A stretch of DNA of 63,978 nt. It comes from an uncultured Prevotellaceae bacterium. GTDB lineage: Bacteria > Bacteroidota > Bacteroidia > Bacteroidales > Bacteroidaceae. The position numbers and the translations under genes are program-made. This document shows positions 19,240 to 27,474 of the stretch, in pieces; position 1 is the stretch's first letter, and each line of letters opens with the position of its first letter. The stretch spans positions 1 through 63,978 of the forward strand of contig CAMJIL010000008.1 of the NCBI GenBank assembly GCA_946405805.1, written 5' to 3'. The notes under the pieces were generated by a model. The model had not been told where the DNA came from, made no database searches, and saw nothing but the letters and a program-made list of their open reading frames with translations.

Positions 19240-20856
19240 ATGTCTATGAAGATGAAAAAGTATATATATATATCGCTGTTCACGTTCACAATGGCGTTAA
19301 CAGCATGTTCTTCGCTCGACGAATCTGGTGTGGCAGATGCTATCGCTGTTGATGGACAGAATATTCGCATGCACGCTACTATAAAAAGTGGCACTCGTAT
19401 CGATGTTCCTTCTGACAATAAGACAGATTGGGTTAATGGCGATATGATATTCATGATTCTTGATGGTGGCGATGCTGACAAAGGATTCAAAGCTACTTAT
19501 GATGGCTCGACTTGGAGCTTTGCAGAATGGTATAAAAATGGTAAAACGCCAGATTTCAAACCAGAAGGTGGTACTGTTACATTCGCGATGATTGGAGATA
19601 ATCTGGATCTCTCTACGGATAAACCTTCAAACTATTCTCCTGCGAAGACAACTGCTCGTACATTGACAGGCTATATAACGGGTACTAGTAAGAAGGTAGG
19701 TGACATCATGTCAACTTATAATGGTACTTATACGGTGGACAAGAATGGGGTAGTGGATATCTTCCTTACTTTTGAAAGACCAGTGGCAAAGATACATATC
19801 ACTGGTGCTTATATAGGTGCTACTCAAATTCGAAATCATATTGAGGGAACGATGCCTGGTGGTGTGGATAATGCGGCAGGTACAAATGCCAATTATAATA
19901 AATCAAAATCCATGACTTTGAATGAAGTCAACAGATTCTTTCCTGATACCCAGACATTCAGGGATAAGTTAAGTGGAAGTAACTTGAATGGTGCTGGTAA
20001 TATGGTGTATTCCGCAAGGCCAGAAGATGCTCAGATTATTGATGCTGTATATTATGGTACTATGCAGCCCGACGAGAATGGTGATATCACAATTGTAATG
20101 TGTACCACAGCTTCCAGTTACAAAGGTATCGAAGGTAATGCGGCACTAGGTAGCAATGCTATGGTAGCATATTGGCGCAAGTTCCCTGGGAAGTCAATAA
20201 ATCCTGGTGATAATATCTATATATATGGTCCGATGAGTGAAGAAGAAGCTTCACTATGGACTTCTCAAGGTATTAACGGTGAGATGAATTTCACCCAAGC
20301 ATCTCTAACTTTGGCTGAAAATCAGCAAGTCAACTTTAAACCTTTTTGCAAGTGGAAAGCTCCTGCTCCTTCTGACAGATCACTGACATTCGAAATCAGT
20401 GACCCAAGTGTTATTACTCTTTCTGAAGATGGTAATACTCTTTACACTTCTGGACCAGGTACATCTACTATTACTGCAACCACAATAAGCGGATATCAGT
20501 CAACTATGACAGTAAGTGTAAAAGAAGTTCAAGAGCTTGTTGACGTGACAAAGTCTAAATGGGGTGCTTCATTCAGTTCTACATATAATGTGGGATGGAG
20601 GTTCCTAAACAATACTGTCGTTGACCTCGTGGTAACACGTGTTGCTATGATGGTACCTGATGGCTCAGGTGGATATCAGGAAGTAGTATCACAAGATGAC
20701 CTCAACCTCTTGGCAAGAGCAAGTAATGGTTCTGCGTCAGGTGAACTGAGGGTAAAAGAAGAGAATGTTACAAAACTCCCAACATCAATATTGCGTATTA
20801 CCTACACCTATAATGGAAATCCATACACTATAGATGTCCCATTCTCAAATCCTTAA
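19240..20856 (+). CDS. Fimbrillin-like lipoprotein with Big2 domain, copy A
   Basis: A 538-residue lipoprotein starting 5 bases after the previous stop; 19240, 19246 and 19252 are all possible ATG starts. The lipobox Cys is residue 23 from the first ATG. The N-terminal part (about 30-330) resembles Bacteroidetes fimbrillin-family lipoproteins, with MHATIKSGTR and DWVNGDMIFMIL near the start. A Big2-like domain follows (about 350-430, ending STITATTISGYQSTMTVSV), then a beta-rich C-terminal part. It is a likely surface-structure or accessory protein; a true pilus role is not shown. Its paralogue is the gene at 21558. Confidence 0.7.
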   Translation: MSMKMKKYIYISLFTFTMALTACSSLDESGVADAIAVDGQNIRMHATIKSGTRIDVPSDNKTDWVNGDMIFMILDGGDADKGFKATYDGSTWSFAEWYKNGKTPDFKPEGGTVTFAMIGDNLDLSTDKPSNYSPAKTTARTLTGYITGTSKKVGDIMSTYNGTYTVDKNGVVDIFLTFERPVAKIHITGAYIGATQIRNHIEGTMPGGVDNAAGTNANYNKSKSMTLNEVNRFFPDTQTFRDKLSGSNLNGAGNMVYSARPEDAQIIDAVYYGTMQPDENGDITIVMCTTASSYKGIEGNAALGSNAMVAYWRKFPGKSINPGDNIYIYGPMSEEEASLWTSQGINGEMNFTQASLTLAENQQVNFKPFCKWKAPAPSDRSLTFEISDPSVITLSEDGNTLYTSGPGTSTITATTISGYQSTMTVSVKEVQELVDVTKSKWGASFSSTYNVGWRFLNNTVVDLVVTRVAMMVPDGSGGYQEVVSQDDLNLLARASNGSASGELRVKEENVTKLPTSILRITYTYNGNPYTIDVPFSNP

Positions 20857-20871
20857 ATATAATATAGAACT

Positions 20872-21531
20872 ATGAAAATAACATCAAAAATATTCTTATG
20901 CATCGCTGCTATCGCGATGGTGTCATTCTTCTCTGCTTGTGAGAAAGAGGATTATGGCAGCAGCAGCGAAAAACAGTATGTGCATGTAGATGACATGCAG
21001 ATTAATGTAGAGTCTGTAGATTTCGTGATGGGTGTCAATGGTACTTCTGCAATAGTACCACAACTCTCACCAAGTACTGTTACTCCACAGGATTTGGTGT
21101 GGACATCAAGTAATCCGTCTGTCGTAACTGTAGATAATAATGGCGTGCTGACAGCTCATAGTGATGGTGAAGCTATTATCACTATTGCTTCACAGGATCG
21201 TTCAATAGTCAAGACATGTAAGGTGGCTGTATCACATGTTAAGCTTACAACACTGAAACTCAACTATGATGACTATACTTTACGGGAAGGTGGCGTAATG
21301 AATCTGTCTGTAGCTTTGCAACCTGCCAATGCTTATTATCAGAATATTGCGTGGAGAACAGAAGATGCTTCTGTCGCTACAGTGGAAAATGGCAAAGTAA
21401 CAGCGGTGAGAGCTGGAAAGGTGGATATTATTGCGTCATGCTTAGACGGCTTAGAGGATACATGTCATGTAACCGTAAAGTCTAATACAGAGAATATTAC
21501 ATTTGATCCTTATGTGAAAGTTGAATGGTAG
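20872..21531 (+). CDS. Lipoprotein with bacterial Ig-like (Big2) repeats, copy B
   Basis: A 219-residue lipoprotein (Cys23, then EKEDYG). Two Big2-like domains (about 45-125 and 128-205) show VWTSSNPSVVTVDNNGVL and AWRTEDASVATVENGKV. It matches the gene at 18560 in size, domain order and position before a fimbrillin-like gene, so the cassette looks duplicated. Its last bases lie close to the next gene, where the annotated start avoids overlap. Confidence 0.8.
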   Translation: MKITSKIFLCIAAIAMVSFFSACEKEDYGSSSEKQYVHVDDMQINVESVDFVMGVNGTSAIVPQLSPSTVTPQDLVWTSSNPSVVTVDNNGVLTAHSDGEAIITIASQDRSIVKTCKVAVSHVKLTTLKLNYDDYTLREGGVMNLSVALQPANAYYQNIAWRTEDASVATVENGKVTAVRAGKVDIIASCLDGLEDTCHVTVKSNTENITFDPYVKVEW

Positions 21532-21557
21532 TATTTAACTTTAAAATTGATATGATT

Positions 21558-23348
21558 ATGAAAAAAATAAATAGATTATTCGCCCTTCTGCCATTGATTG
21601 CTGCCTTCGTTTTTACAGCATGCTCTAATGAAGAGGAGATTGCACAGAACAACGCAGCATTTGAAGGGTACACATTTAAGGTTAATGCATATATTGCTGA
21701 TGGTACGCGTGCTGCTGGAGATACTGCTATAAAGAAGGAATGGGAACATAAGGATGTAATATATTTTGTCATTGATGATAAAGTGGACAATATCGTCTCC
21801 CTGACATTTGATACATTGGCAAGAACATGGGATACGCAACCTTTGGAAAATGCTCCTGAGTTTGCTGCCAGTGGAAAAATTAAGGCTGTATATGCTGATA
21901 TGCTTTCTTATAATCCAGCCAATGGAATACGTACCAAAGGTGATATTATTACCACTGAAGATGGTACATATACAAAGGATGGCAATATTATTATCATCAA
22001 TTTGCCAATGAATAATCGTCCAGTAATGAAAGTGACTATTGTTGGTGTACCAGATGCATTCCCATGCATTAAGGATTTCCGCGAGTGTACCTATCTTGAT
22101 TTCTCTACTATGAAGTTTACGGATGATGGAAAGTTCGGACTCTCAAATAGAGAACAGGCAATTTCTTATGTTTCAAGTACTGCAGGAAGGAGAATCACTG
22201 GCGCTTATAATTACTATGGATACTTCGATGATAATGTAACAGGTAATTTTTCTCTGGCGTCTAATAATATGTCTTCTTTCTGGGTTAATAATACACGTAC
22301 TGCAGCCAGCATGAAGAAAGGATATCAGTATGTGACAACGGGACCTGGTGACAAGGTGGGTGTTAGCAATTGGACACCTAATGTACAGGTCCTGCCTATC
22401 GCAAAGAGCATGATTATGACAATCTATGCTGGTTCTACAGTAAGACTTGATAGTCTGTTTACCTATCAGTATGGTAATCCTGAGAAGGTAGCTTATAATG
22501 CTACTTCTAGCAATAGTACGGTACTCACTCCAACAAAAGAGCAGGAAGGTAAGACATGGACACTGAAGGCTATTGAGGACGAAGATAGTAGAGGTTCTTC
22601 ACTAATTACTGTTTCAACAGATGATGGCTCAGCACAGTTCAACGTTACTGTTGAAGAACGTAAGTCTGTTGATGGTATTACAGGACTAAGCTTTAAGGTT
22701 GACTCTATTATTAAGAGAATTGTTGCTGACAACCCAACAAATGCATTCTCTTATTGCGCTAACGAATTCTTTGCTGCTGGTTCTACCTACGCTTATACTT
22801 CAAGTGACGAGAATCTCGCCACTATCAGTAATGGTATTGTAACGATGAAGGCTAAGGGTGAGGTTATAATTACTGCAAAGAATAATCAGAACGGACTTCA
22901 GTTCTCATATAAGATTAATATCAAGGATATTGATGCTTATGTTACTGCTACATGGGGTGCTGCAGCTTACACGAAGGAGGCTGCTAACAGTCATGGTGCT
23001 GGCGTACAGTACACGCTGACAAATGGCCTCGGCAGAAACGTCTATGGTATGAAGCTGTCTGGTACTACACTAAGTGATGTTAAAGAAATAGCTGTGACCT
23101 CTATACAGGTTGCTTATGCTATTGGAACATCATCAGCAGAGAAAGCTATTACAACATTGTATCAGGTTGGTTCTAAGTACTCTCCAGGTACAAATAAGCT
23201 GAATGCTGGTGAGAAAGGCACTGGATATTATGACCTTGATGGCGCAGCCCTGACTTGGCACATTAATTCAACTGCGACAATCAAATATACTTTCGATGGA
23301 AAGACATATGAGAAGCAAGTTGTATCTGGCAATGCTAAACCAGAATAG
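21558..23348 (+). CDS. Fimbrillin-like lipoprotein with Big2 domain, copy B
   Basis: A 596-residue lipoprotein. ATG 21558 gives MKKINRLFALL and a lipobox at Cys22 followed by SNEEE. ATG 21552 is also possible, and an upstream in-frame start at 21525 would overlap the previous gene. The N-terminal region (FKVNAYIADGTR, WEHKDVIYFVID) parallels the gene at 19240. Later parts hold Big2-like segments (YTSSDENLATISNGIVTMK). It is the last gene of the locus, followed by a strong terminator. Its role is inferred only from neighbours. Confidence 0.7.
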   Translation: MKKINRLFALLPLIAAFVFTACSNEEEIAQNNAAFEGYTFKVNAYIADGTRAAGDTAIKKEWEHKDVIYFVIDDKVDNIVSLTFDTLARTWDTQPLENAPEFAASGKIKAVYADMLSYNPANGIRTKGDIITTEDGTYTKDGNIIIINLPMNNRPVMKVTIVGVPDAFPCIKDFRECTYLDFSTMKFTDDGKFGLSNREQAISYVSSTAGRRITGAYNYYGYFDDNVTGNFSLASNNMSSFWVNNTRTAASMKKGYQYVTTGPGDKVGVSNWTPNVQVLPIAKSMIMTIYAGSTVRLDSLFTYQYGNPEKVAYNATSSNSTVLTPTKEQEGKTWTLKAIEDEDSRGSSLITVSTDDGSAQFNVTVEERKSVDGITGLSFKVDSIIKRIVADNPTNAFSYCANEFFAAGSTYAYTSSDENLATISNGIVTMKAKGEVIITAKNNQNGLQFSYKINIKDIDAYVTATWGAAAYTKEAANSHGAGVQYTLTNGLGRNVYGMKLSGTTLSDVKEIAVTSIQVAYAIGTSSAEKAITTLYQVGSKYSPGTNKLNAGEKGTGYYDLDGAALTWHINSTATIKYTFDGKTYEKQVVSGNAKPE

Positions 23349-23375
23349 GTAATATAACAGAATAGAGTATATAAA

Positions 23376-23403
23376 CCGCCCGTGGATTTCCATGGGCGGT
23401 TTT
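23376..23403 (+). terminator. Terminator of the SusCD/fasciclin locus
   Basis: A 10-bp stem (23376-23385 with 23390-23399, one G-U pair) has an ATTT loop and is followed directly by TTTT. It lies 27 bases after the last stop codon of the locus. Confidence 0.85.
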
Positions 23404-23415
23404 ATTATGACAAAT

Positions 23416-23580
23416 AGTGAGCCGTAATCTCATTAGCAGTGAGCCGTAACTCGTTGTCGAGTACCTATCGAGTATCTATCGTGTATCTATCGTGTATCTA
23501 TCGTGTATCTATCGTGTATCCTATCGTGTACCTACCGTGTACCTACGCTCTGCCTATGCTCTGCCTATGCTCTGCCTACT
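23416..23580 (+). repeat. 11-bp-period tandem repeat with a 22-bp duplication
   Basis: Two 22-bp copies beginning AGTGAGCCGTAA (23416 and 23438) run into about eleven units close to GTGTATCTATC (23459-23580), with slow drift to GCTCTGCCTAT at the right end. Nearly all units are 11 bp. The repeat fills the space between two converging terminators and encodes nothing apparent. Confidence 0.8.
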
Positions 23581-23591
23581 CGCGCTATGTC

Positions 23592-23628
23592 AAAAAAGAA
23601 CAGCAATAATCCGATTGGACTATTGCTG
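23592..23628 (-). terminator. Terminator of the minus-strand exopolysaccharide-like operon
   Basis: On the minus strand a 12-bp stem with G-U pairs (23617-23628 with 23601-23612) and a 4-base loop is followed by six T residues (23592-23597). It lies 26 bases past the last stop of the operon. Confidence 0.75.
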
Positions 23629-23653
23629 CTCAAATAAGATATTTAGCTAATTC

Positions 23654-25108
23654 TTAGTGCGTATAAATGACGTTGTAGTTTTGTGTACCGTCGTTTGTCT
23701 CTGAGTTAGGGAATGTGCTTGGTGGTGTTACTACGCAGTCTAAAGGATTCTTACTGCCGTTAACCTTGCCAAAGGCATTTATATATTTGCCAGGATCATT
23801 GGTAAATGTAATGGTTGACTGATCTAACAAAGCCTGCAGAGCAGTTCTTGTGGTATTCTGCTTGTAGTAGTTCCATACCTCGAATGTGATGCCATCATAG
23901 TAAGTGCTTCTCAGGTAACGCAACACTTCTGGGTTGATACCTTCTGAGGTTACACGAATGCCACCCATCTCGAAAGCAACCTTTAAGGTGATGTCGTGAC
24001 CATTGATGGTGTATGTCATACTTTCAGCGCTTGGGCTATGCTGCTCAATCTGCATACGATGTGATACTACGATATCCATATCATCAGCTGCACAATAGTA
24101 CTCTGCTGGTACTGGGATGAAGACCTCTATGTCAGAGGTGTCGCGTACGTGAATTGAAAGTTTTGTTGTAATATAGTCATCTTCTTCCTTCTCGGCATTA
24201 AGAGAGAGGTTTACCTCTATCTCACCATTGTTACCTGTAACGGCACCAGCTCCTTCACCAGAACCAGAACCAGAACCTGCAGCAGCAGGATCTACTGCGT
24301 CAGAACCATCAGCAGGAGAAATCTTGATTACCCAGTCGTTATAAACGCCATCACCCTTGAAGTCCAGTTGTCCGTTGTCATACTTCTTTACGCGATAGTC
24401 GAAGCAAAGGTAGCAGTTTGTCTTGCCTTCATACTCGATATAGTAGAATTTATAGGCATTCTCCTTTGTCTGCTCCTGTGTGCCCCATGAGTCATGATAG
24501 CGAGGATTGAGGAGAGGAACGTCGAATACCAACGCACGTGGCCCCCAATGAGCATTGTAGTCGTTGACATGTATGCCATTGATTTCTAAATAGTCCATCT
24601 GATTGCCACCAGTGATATTTGCAGAGTGGTGTTTGGTATCGCCATTCATAAAATCAACAGTATAGTTATCATAACTTGAACCTACATTCTGGATGAAATA
24701 GGTTCTCAGATCGCATGTGGTACCACCCTCGTCCGGATGTTCCTTGATGTAGTTGATTACATAGTCACATTCTGCCTGAGAAACCTGTTCGTCACGGTCT
24801 GTTTTTGTTGGAGCATAATCAAAATACTCATAAAGAACAGGGGCGCTTGTGCGCATCCAGTCACTCTTGCCGCCTCCGAAGTCCTGAATCTTGTAGTAAT
24901 TAACGTTTACCTGCATGTCCGCACGGGTACCAGCATTACGTGTCGTGCCGATGTCAATTCCGTGTGAGTAGGCACGGAAATCTGGTGTCTTGGCAGGTGT
25001 GAATGTGAACTGATCGTTGACTGACGATGTGTCATCGCTGTTAGAGCATGATGCAAGAGTCAATGTAGCAAATGTTATCATGCTCAGAAGTTTTGCATGA
25101 TTCTTCAT
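23654..25108 (-). CDS. Lipoprotein of unknown function, last gene of the exopolysaccharide-like operon
   Basis: A 484-residue lipoprotein starting at ATG 25108 (Cys21, then SNSDD); a start four codons upstream is possible. An N-terminal domain ends in FKGDGVYNDWVIKISP, which recalls the Asp-rich C-terminal part of DUF4114-type proteins. A Ser/Gly linker (GSGSGSGEGAG, about residue 280) leads to a beta-rich C-terminal domain. No catalytic motif was recognised. It lies 28 bases after the DUF1573 gene, so it is probably cotranscribed. A structural or binding role at the cell surface is only a guess. Confidence 0.65.
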   Translation of the reverse strand: MKNHAKLLSMITFATLTLASCSNSDDTSSVNDQFTFTPAKTPDFRAYSHGIDIGTTRNAGTRADMQVNVNYYKIQDFGGGKSDWMRTSAPVLYEYFDYAPTKTDRDEQVSQAECDYVINYIKEHPDEGGTTCDLRTYFIQNVGSSYDNYTVDFMNGDTKHHSANITGGNQMDYLEINGIHVNDYNAHWGPRALVFDVPLLNPRYHDSWGTQEQTKENAYKFYYIEYEGKTNCYLCFDYRVKKYDNGQLDFKGDGVYNDWVIKISPADGSDAVDPAAAGSGSGSGEGAGAVTGNNGEIEVNLSLNAEKEEDDYITTKLSIHVRDTSDIEVFIPVPAEYYCAADDMDIVVSHRMQIEQHSPSAESMTYTINGHDITLKVAFEMGGIRVTSEGINPEVLRYLRSTYYDGITFEVWNYYKQNTTRTALQALLDQSTITFTNDPGKYINAFGKVNGSKNPLDCVVTPPSTFPNSETNDGTQNYNVIYTH

Positions 25109-25136
25109 AATTGTACACATAATTGATGAAAATATT

Positions 25137-25694
25137 TTAAAAAGCGTGAGAATCTATCTTGCGCTGTATTTCGTGATTTTCTTTTTCGCGTGGGTTGGTA
25201 CCGCCATCGATGTAGTATCCTTTTTCTCCATTGACACCGTCAACGGCTTCTTTTATGCTCACACCGTTCTGTTCTTGCCACAATTCTTCGTAGTCAGGAG
25301 TAGTGTTGCCTGGTGGAACGATATTAGTATCGAACTGAAGTTCTACTACGCTGGAGTCCTTGAAGTTGCCGTAGCAGTATATAAAGTGTTGGGCGTAGCC
25401 TGTATTCTTTATTGTGTTGAAGTCGATATCTATAAAACCTTGCTTGTGAGGAAGAATTACAATCGGCATTTCATTGCGTTGTAGGAGACAGCCACAACTG
25501 GTTTGTACCTCTCTTATAAATAGAGGATTCTCAGAAACATTCTCAATAGCATAGGATACACGCATTATTTCTCCCTGAACAACTGGATAGTAGTGACGTA
25601 CAGGGTCAACAATAATCACAGTCGCAGGCTTCAATCTTTTCTCGCATGCTGCGAAGAAAAGCAATGATAATACGAAAAATAATAACTTCTTCAC
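25137..25694 (-). CDS. DUF1573 domain lipoprotein
   Basis: A 185-residue lipoprotein (Cys17). The DUF1573 domain is marked by VSYAIENVSENPLFIREVQTSCGC, shown here in two parts: VSYAIENVSENPLFI and VQTSCGC. DUF1573 is an Ig-like fold common in Bacteroidetes exported proteins, with no known reaction. It sits between the DUF4838 gene (47-base gap) and an unknown lipoprotein (28-base gap). Cotranscription suggests a role in the same envelope or polysaccharide system. Confidence 0.8.
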   Translation of the reverse strand: MKKLLFFVLSLLFFAACEKRLKPATVIIVDPVRHYYPVVQGEIMRVSYAIENVSENPLFIREVQTSCGCLLQRNEMPIVILPHKQGFIDIDFNTIKNTGYAQHFIYCYGNFKDSSVVELQFDTNIVPPGNTTPDYEELWQEQNGVSIKEAVDGVNGEKGYYIDGGTNPREKENHEIQRKIDSHAF

Positions 25695-25741
25695 TCTTAA
25701 CTTTTAATCTTTTATCTCTAAACTCTAAACTTTAAACTATC

Positions 25742-27451
25742 TCAGTATCCTTCTATCTCGTCGATAGACATAGTACGGTCAGCTTTGTTGCGACGTAAGG
25801 TGAGTATTAGTGTGCCAGAAGCATTGGACGGGATGTTGAATTCTGCTACAGCCCGTTTTTGTTCTGCATCGTAAGTATTAGGAATTACTGTTCCCAGTTC
25901 TCTGCCACCTGATGACAGAATAACCTTTTCTGGCAGAATGATATGATACTTGGGATTATTAACCAAATACACCTTCAGCTTCTTCATTCCGACAATCCTT
26001 GGTATAGCAATCTTCAGGTGTGGATCTGCTGAAGATAGCATTTGTCCGCAATGGTAGTTGGAAGGCAATCCCAACAAACCATCTGTCAGTATGCTGATGT
26101 CGCTATATTCTTCATCCAGGGCTGTCATAGGCTGTAGCTGTTTTCCTAACAGGAGGTTTCGCTTGGCTTCTGCTTTGTGGGACAGCATCTGCTGGTATTC
26201 ATTAAAATAGCTGTCAATATACCAGAAAGACTCGCTGTATATCCGGATGTTCTTTGCTGTAAGCTTGCGTAAACCATCTAAAAATGGTTCACTATCATCT
26301 GTTGAATGGTTTAAACGATTCAACTCCAGCCGTGTCAATGCCATTGCTTGCCACATTGTCTCAAGTTCTGCTCTCTCTTTACCGTCTGTCTGAGGAAGAA
26401 TCATCGCAAGTGATTGATGGAATTTGACAAACTGTTGCTCAGGCAGGTAGGTAGCGAGAGATTGTGTGATGCCACCATAAAGGGGTAGGGCGTGGTTCTT
26501 ATTGGCTGTCCACTCTTCCTGCTCTATCACAAAATTAGCTACCAGATCACTTGCTGTAGGATAATGCTCGTTACAGTATTCTGTCACCAGTTTCTTCCAA
26601 TCATCATAGGGATTGAGAAGCAGTTTTCCAATGACATAGAAATGCAGTTGGCTAAGGGTACTATAGTCTGTTCCGCTACCATTGAAAAAGACGCCATTGA
26701 CTCCAGCCTCTTTATACAATTGCAAGCGTCGTTGCATGATATTCAGAATAGGGAAGGGTGTCATATAGTCATCAAAGTTGTTGACATAGTCCCACACATA
26801 TACATGTGTCATCTTACTACGCCAATTCTGTAGTAAGTCCTTGAAGTCCTCCTCGGCCTTTGTTCCTGTTGCTTGCAGAGGATATGTCATAGTGCTTACC
26901 AGTACGCCTGTATTCTTCGGCATCTTATGGTTGGGCACTTCTCGTGTAGAAAGGTAATACGAAGTGAAGAAGAGGTGGCCCTCAAAGCGTTTCGCTAATC
27001 TCTCCAGCATATAGCTGACTGCTGGCGTAGCGTTGTTGGCAGTATTGCCGCGACTCTTACATTGGTCACAGGTGCATGCCATAGCATTATCACAAGGCAG
27101 TATGGCAAAACGATGCTGTTTGCTTTCCCCGTAGTTGTCTTCGATGTATGTCACGATATACTCATATAACTTATCTGACGAGAAACAGAACTGCTCGTCT
27201 GTCCTGTTGCCACTTACTACAGCATATATGCTTGGTGCTGGATTAGAGGGAAGAACGTGGTGAAGGTTATGTCCCCAAATGCCCCAGTCATTATCGAGGT
27301 TGTTCAATCCCAAATCCTTTGCATTGTCAGAGTCTTTCTCTGGCAGATATATCTCTTTGTATTCAAAGGGAGATTCCTGAGCTGTTCCGCAGCTACTACT
27401 GAAGCAGACCATTAATAATGCGGAGAATAATGTACGAAGTTGTCTCGTCAT
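25742..27451 (-). CDS. DUF4838 domain exported protein
   Basis: A 569-residue exported protein with a signal peptide that ends in a possible lipobox (FSSSC-GTA, Cys21). The DUF4838 region (about 85-330) has the typical MACTCDQCKSRG cysteine cluster followed by a TIM-barrel-like segment. DUF4838 occurs near alpha-glucuronidase-like and other glycosidase-like domains, so a polysaccharide-modifying or hydrolytic activity is plausible but unproved. It lies 23 bases after the TPR/YaiO gene. By position it could play the part that PgaB or YaiS plays in enterobacterial exopolysaccharide systems. Confidence 0.75.
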   Translation of the reverse strand: MTRQLRTLFSALLMVCFSSSCGTAQESPFEYKEIYLPEKDSDNAKDLGLNNLDNDWGIWGHNLHHVLPSNPAPSIYAVVSGNRTDEQFCFSSDKLYEYIVTYIEDNYGESKQHRFAILPCDNAMACTCDQCKSRGNTANNATPAVSYMLERLAKRFEGHLFFTSYYLSTREVPNHKMPKNTGVLVSTMTYPLQATGTKAEEDFKDLLQNWRSKMTHVYVWDYVNNFDDYMTPFPILNIMQRRLQLYKEAGVNGVFFNGSGTDYSTLSQLHFYVIGKLLLNPYDDWKKLVTEYCNEHYPTASDLVANFVIEQEEWTANKNHALPLYGGITQSLATYLPEQQFVKFHQSLAMILPQTDGKERAELETMWQAMALTRLELNRLNHSTDDSEPFLDGLRKLTAKNIRIYSESFWYIDSYFNEYQQMLSHKAEAKRNLLLGKQLQPMTALDEEYSDISILTDGLLGLPSNYHCGQMLSSADPHLKIAIPRIVGMKKLKVYLVNNPKYHIILPEKVILSSGGRELGTVIPNTYDAEQKRAVAEFNIPSNASGTLILTLRRNKADRTMSIDEIEGY

Positions 27452-27474
27452 AGGTTTTAATTATTTACAGTTGT

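Noticed and set aside
1162..23348. Phage or plasmid island
   Set aside because: No integrase, transposase, relaxase, tRNA junction or sharp composition change was seen; it reads as an ordinary chromosomal surface locus.
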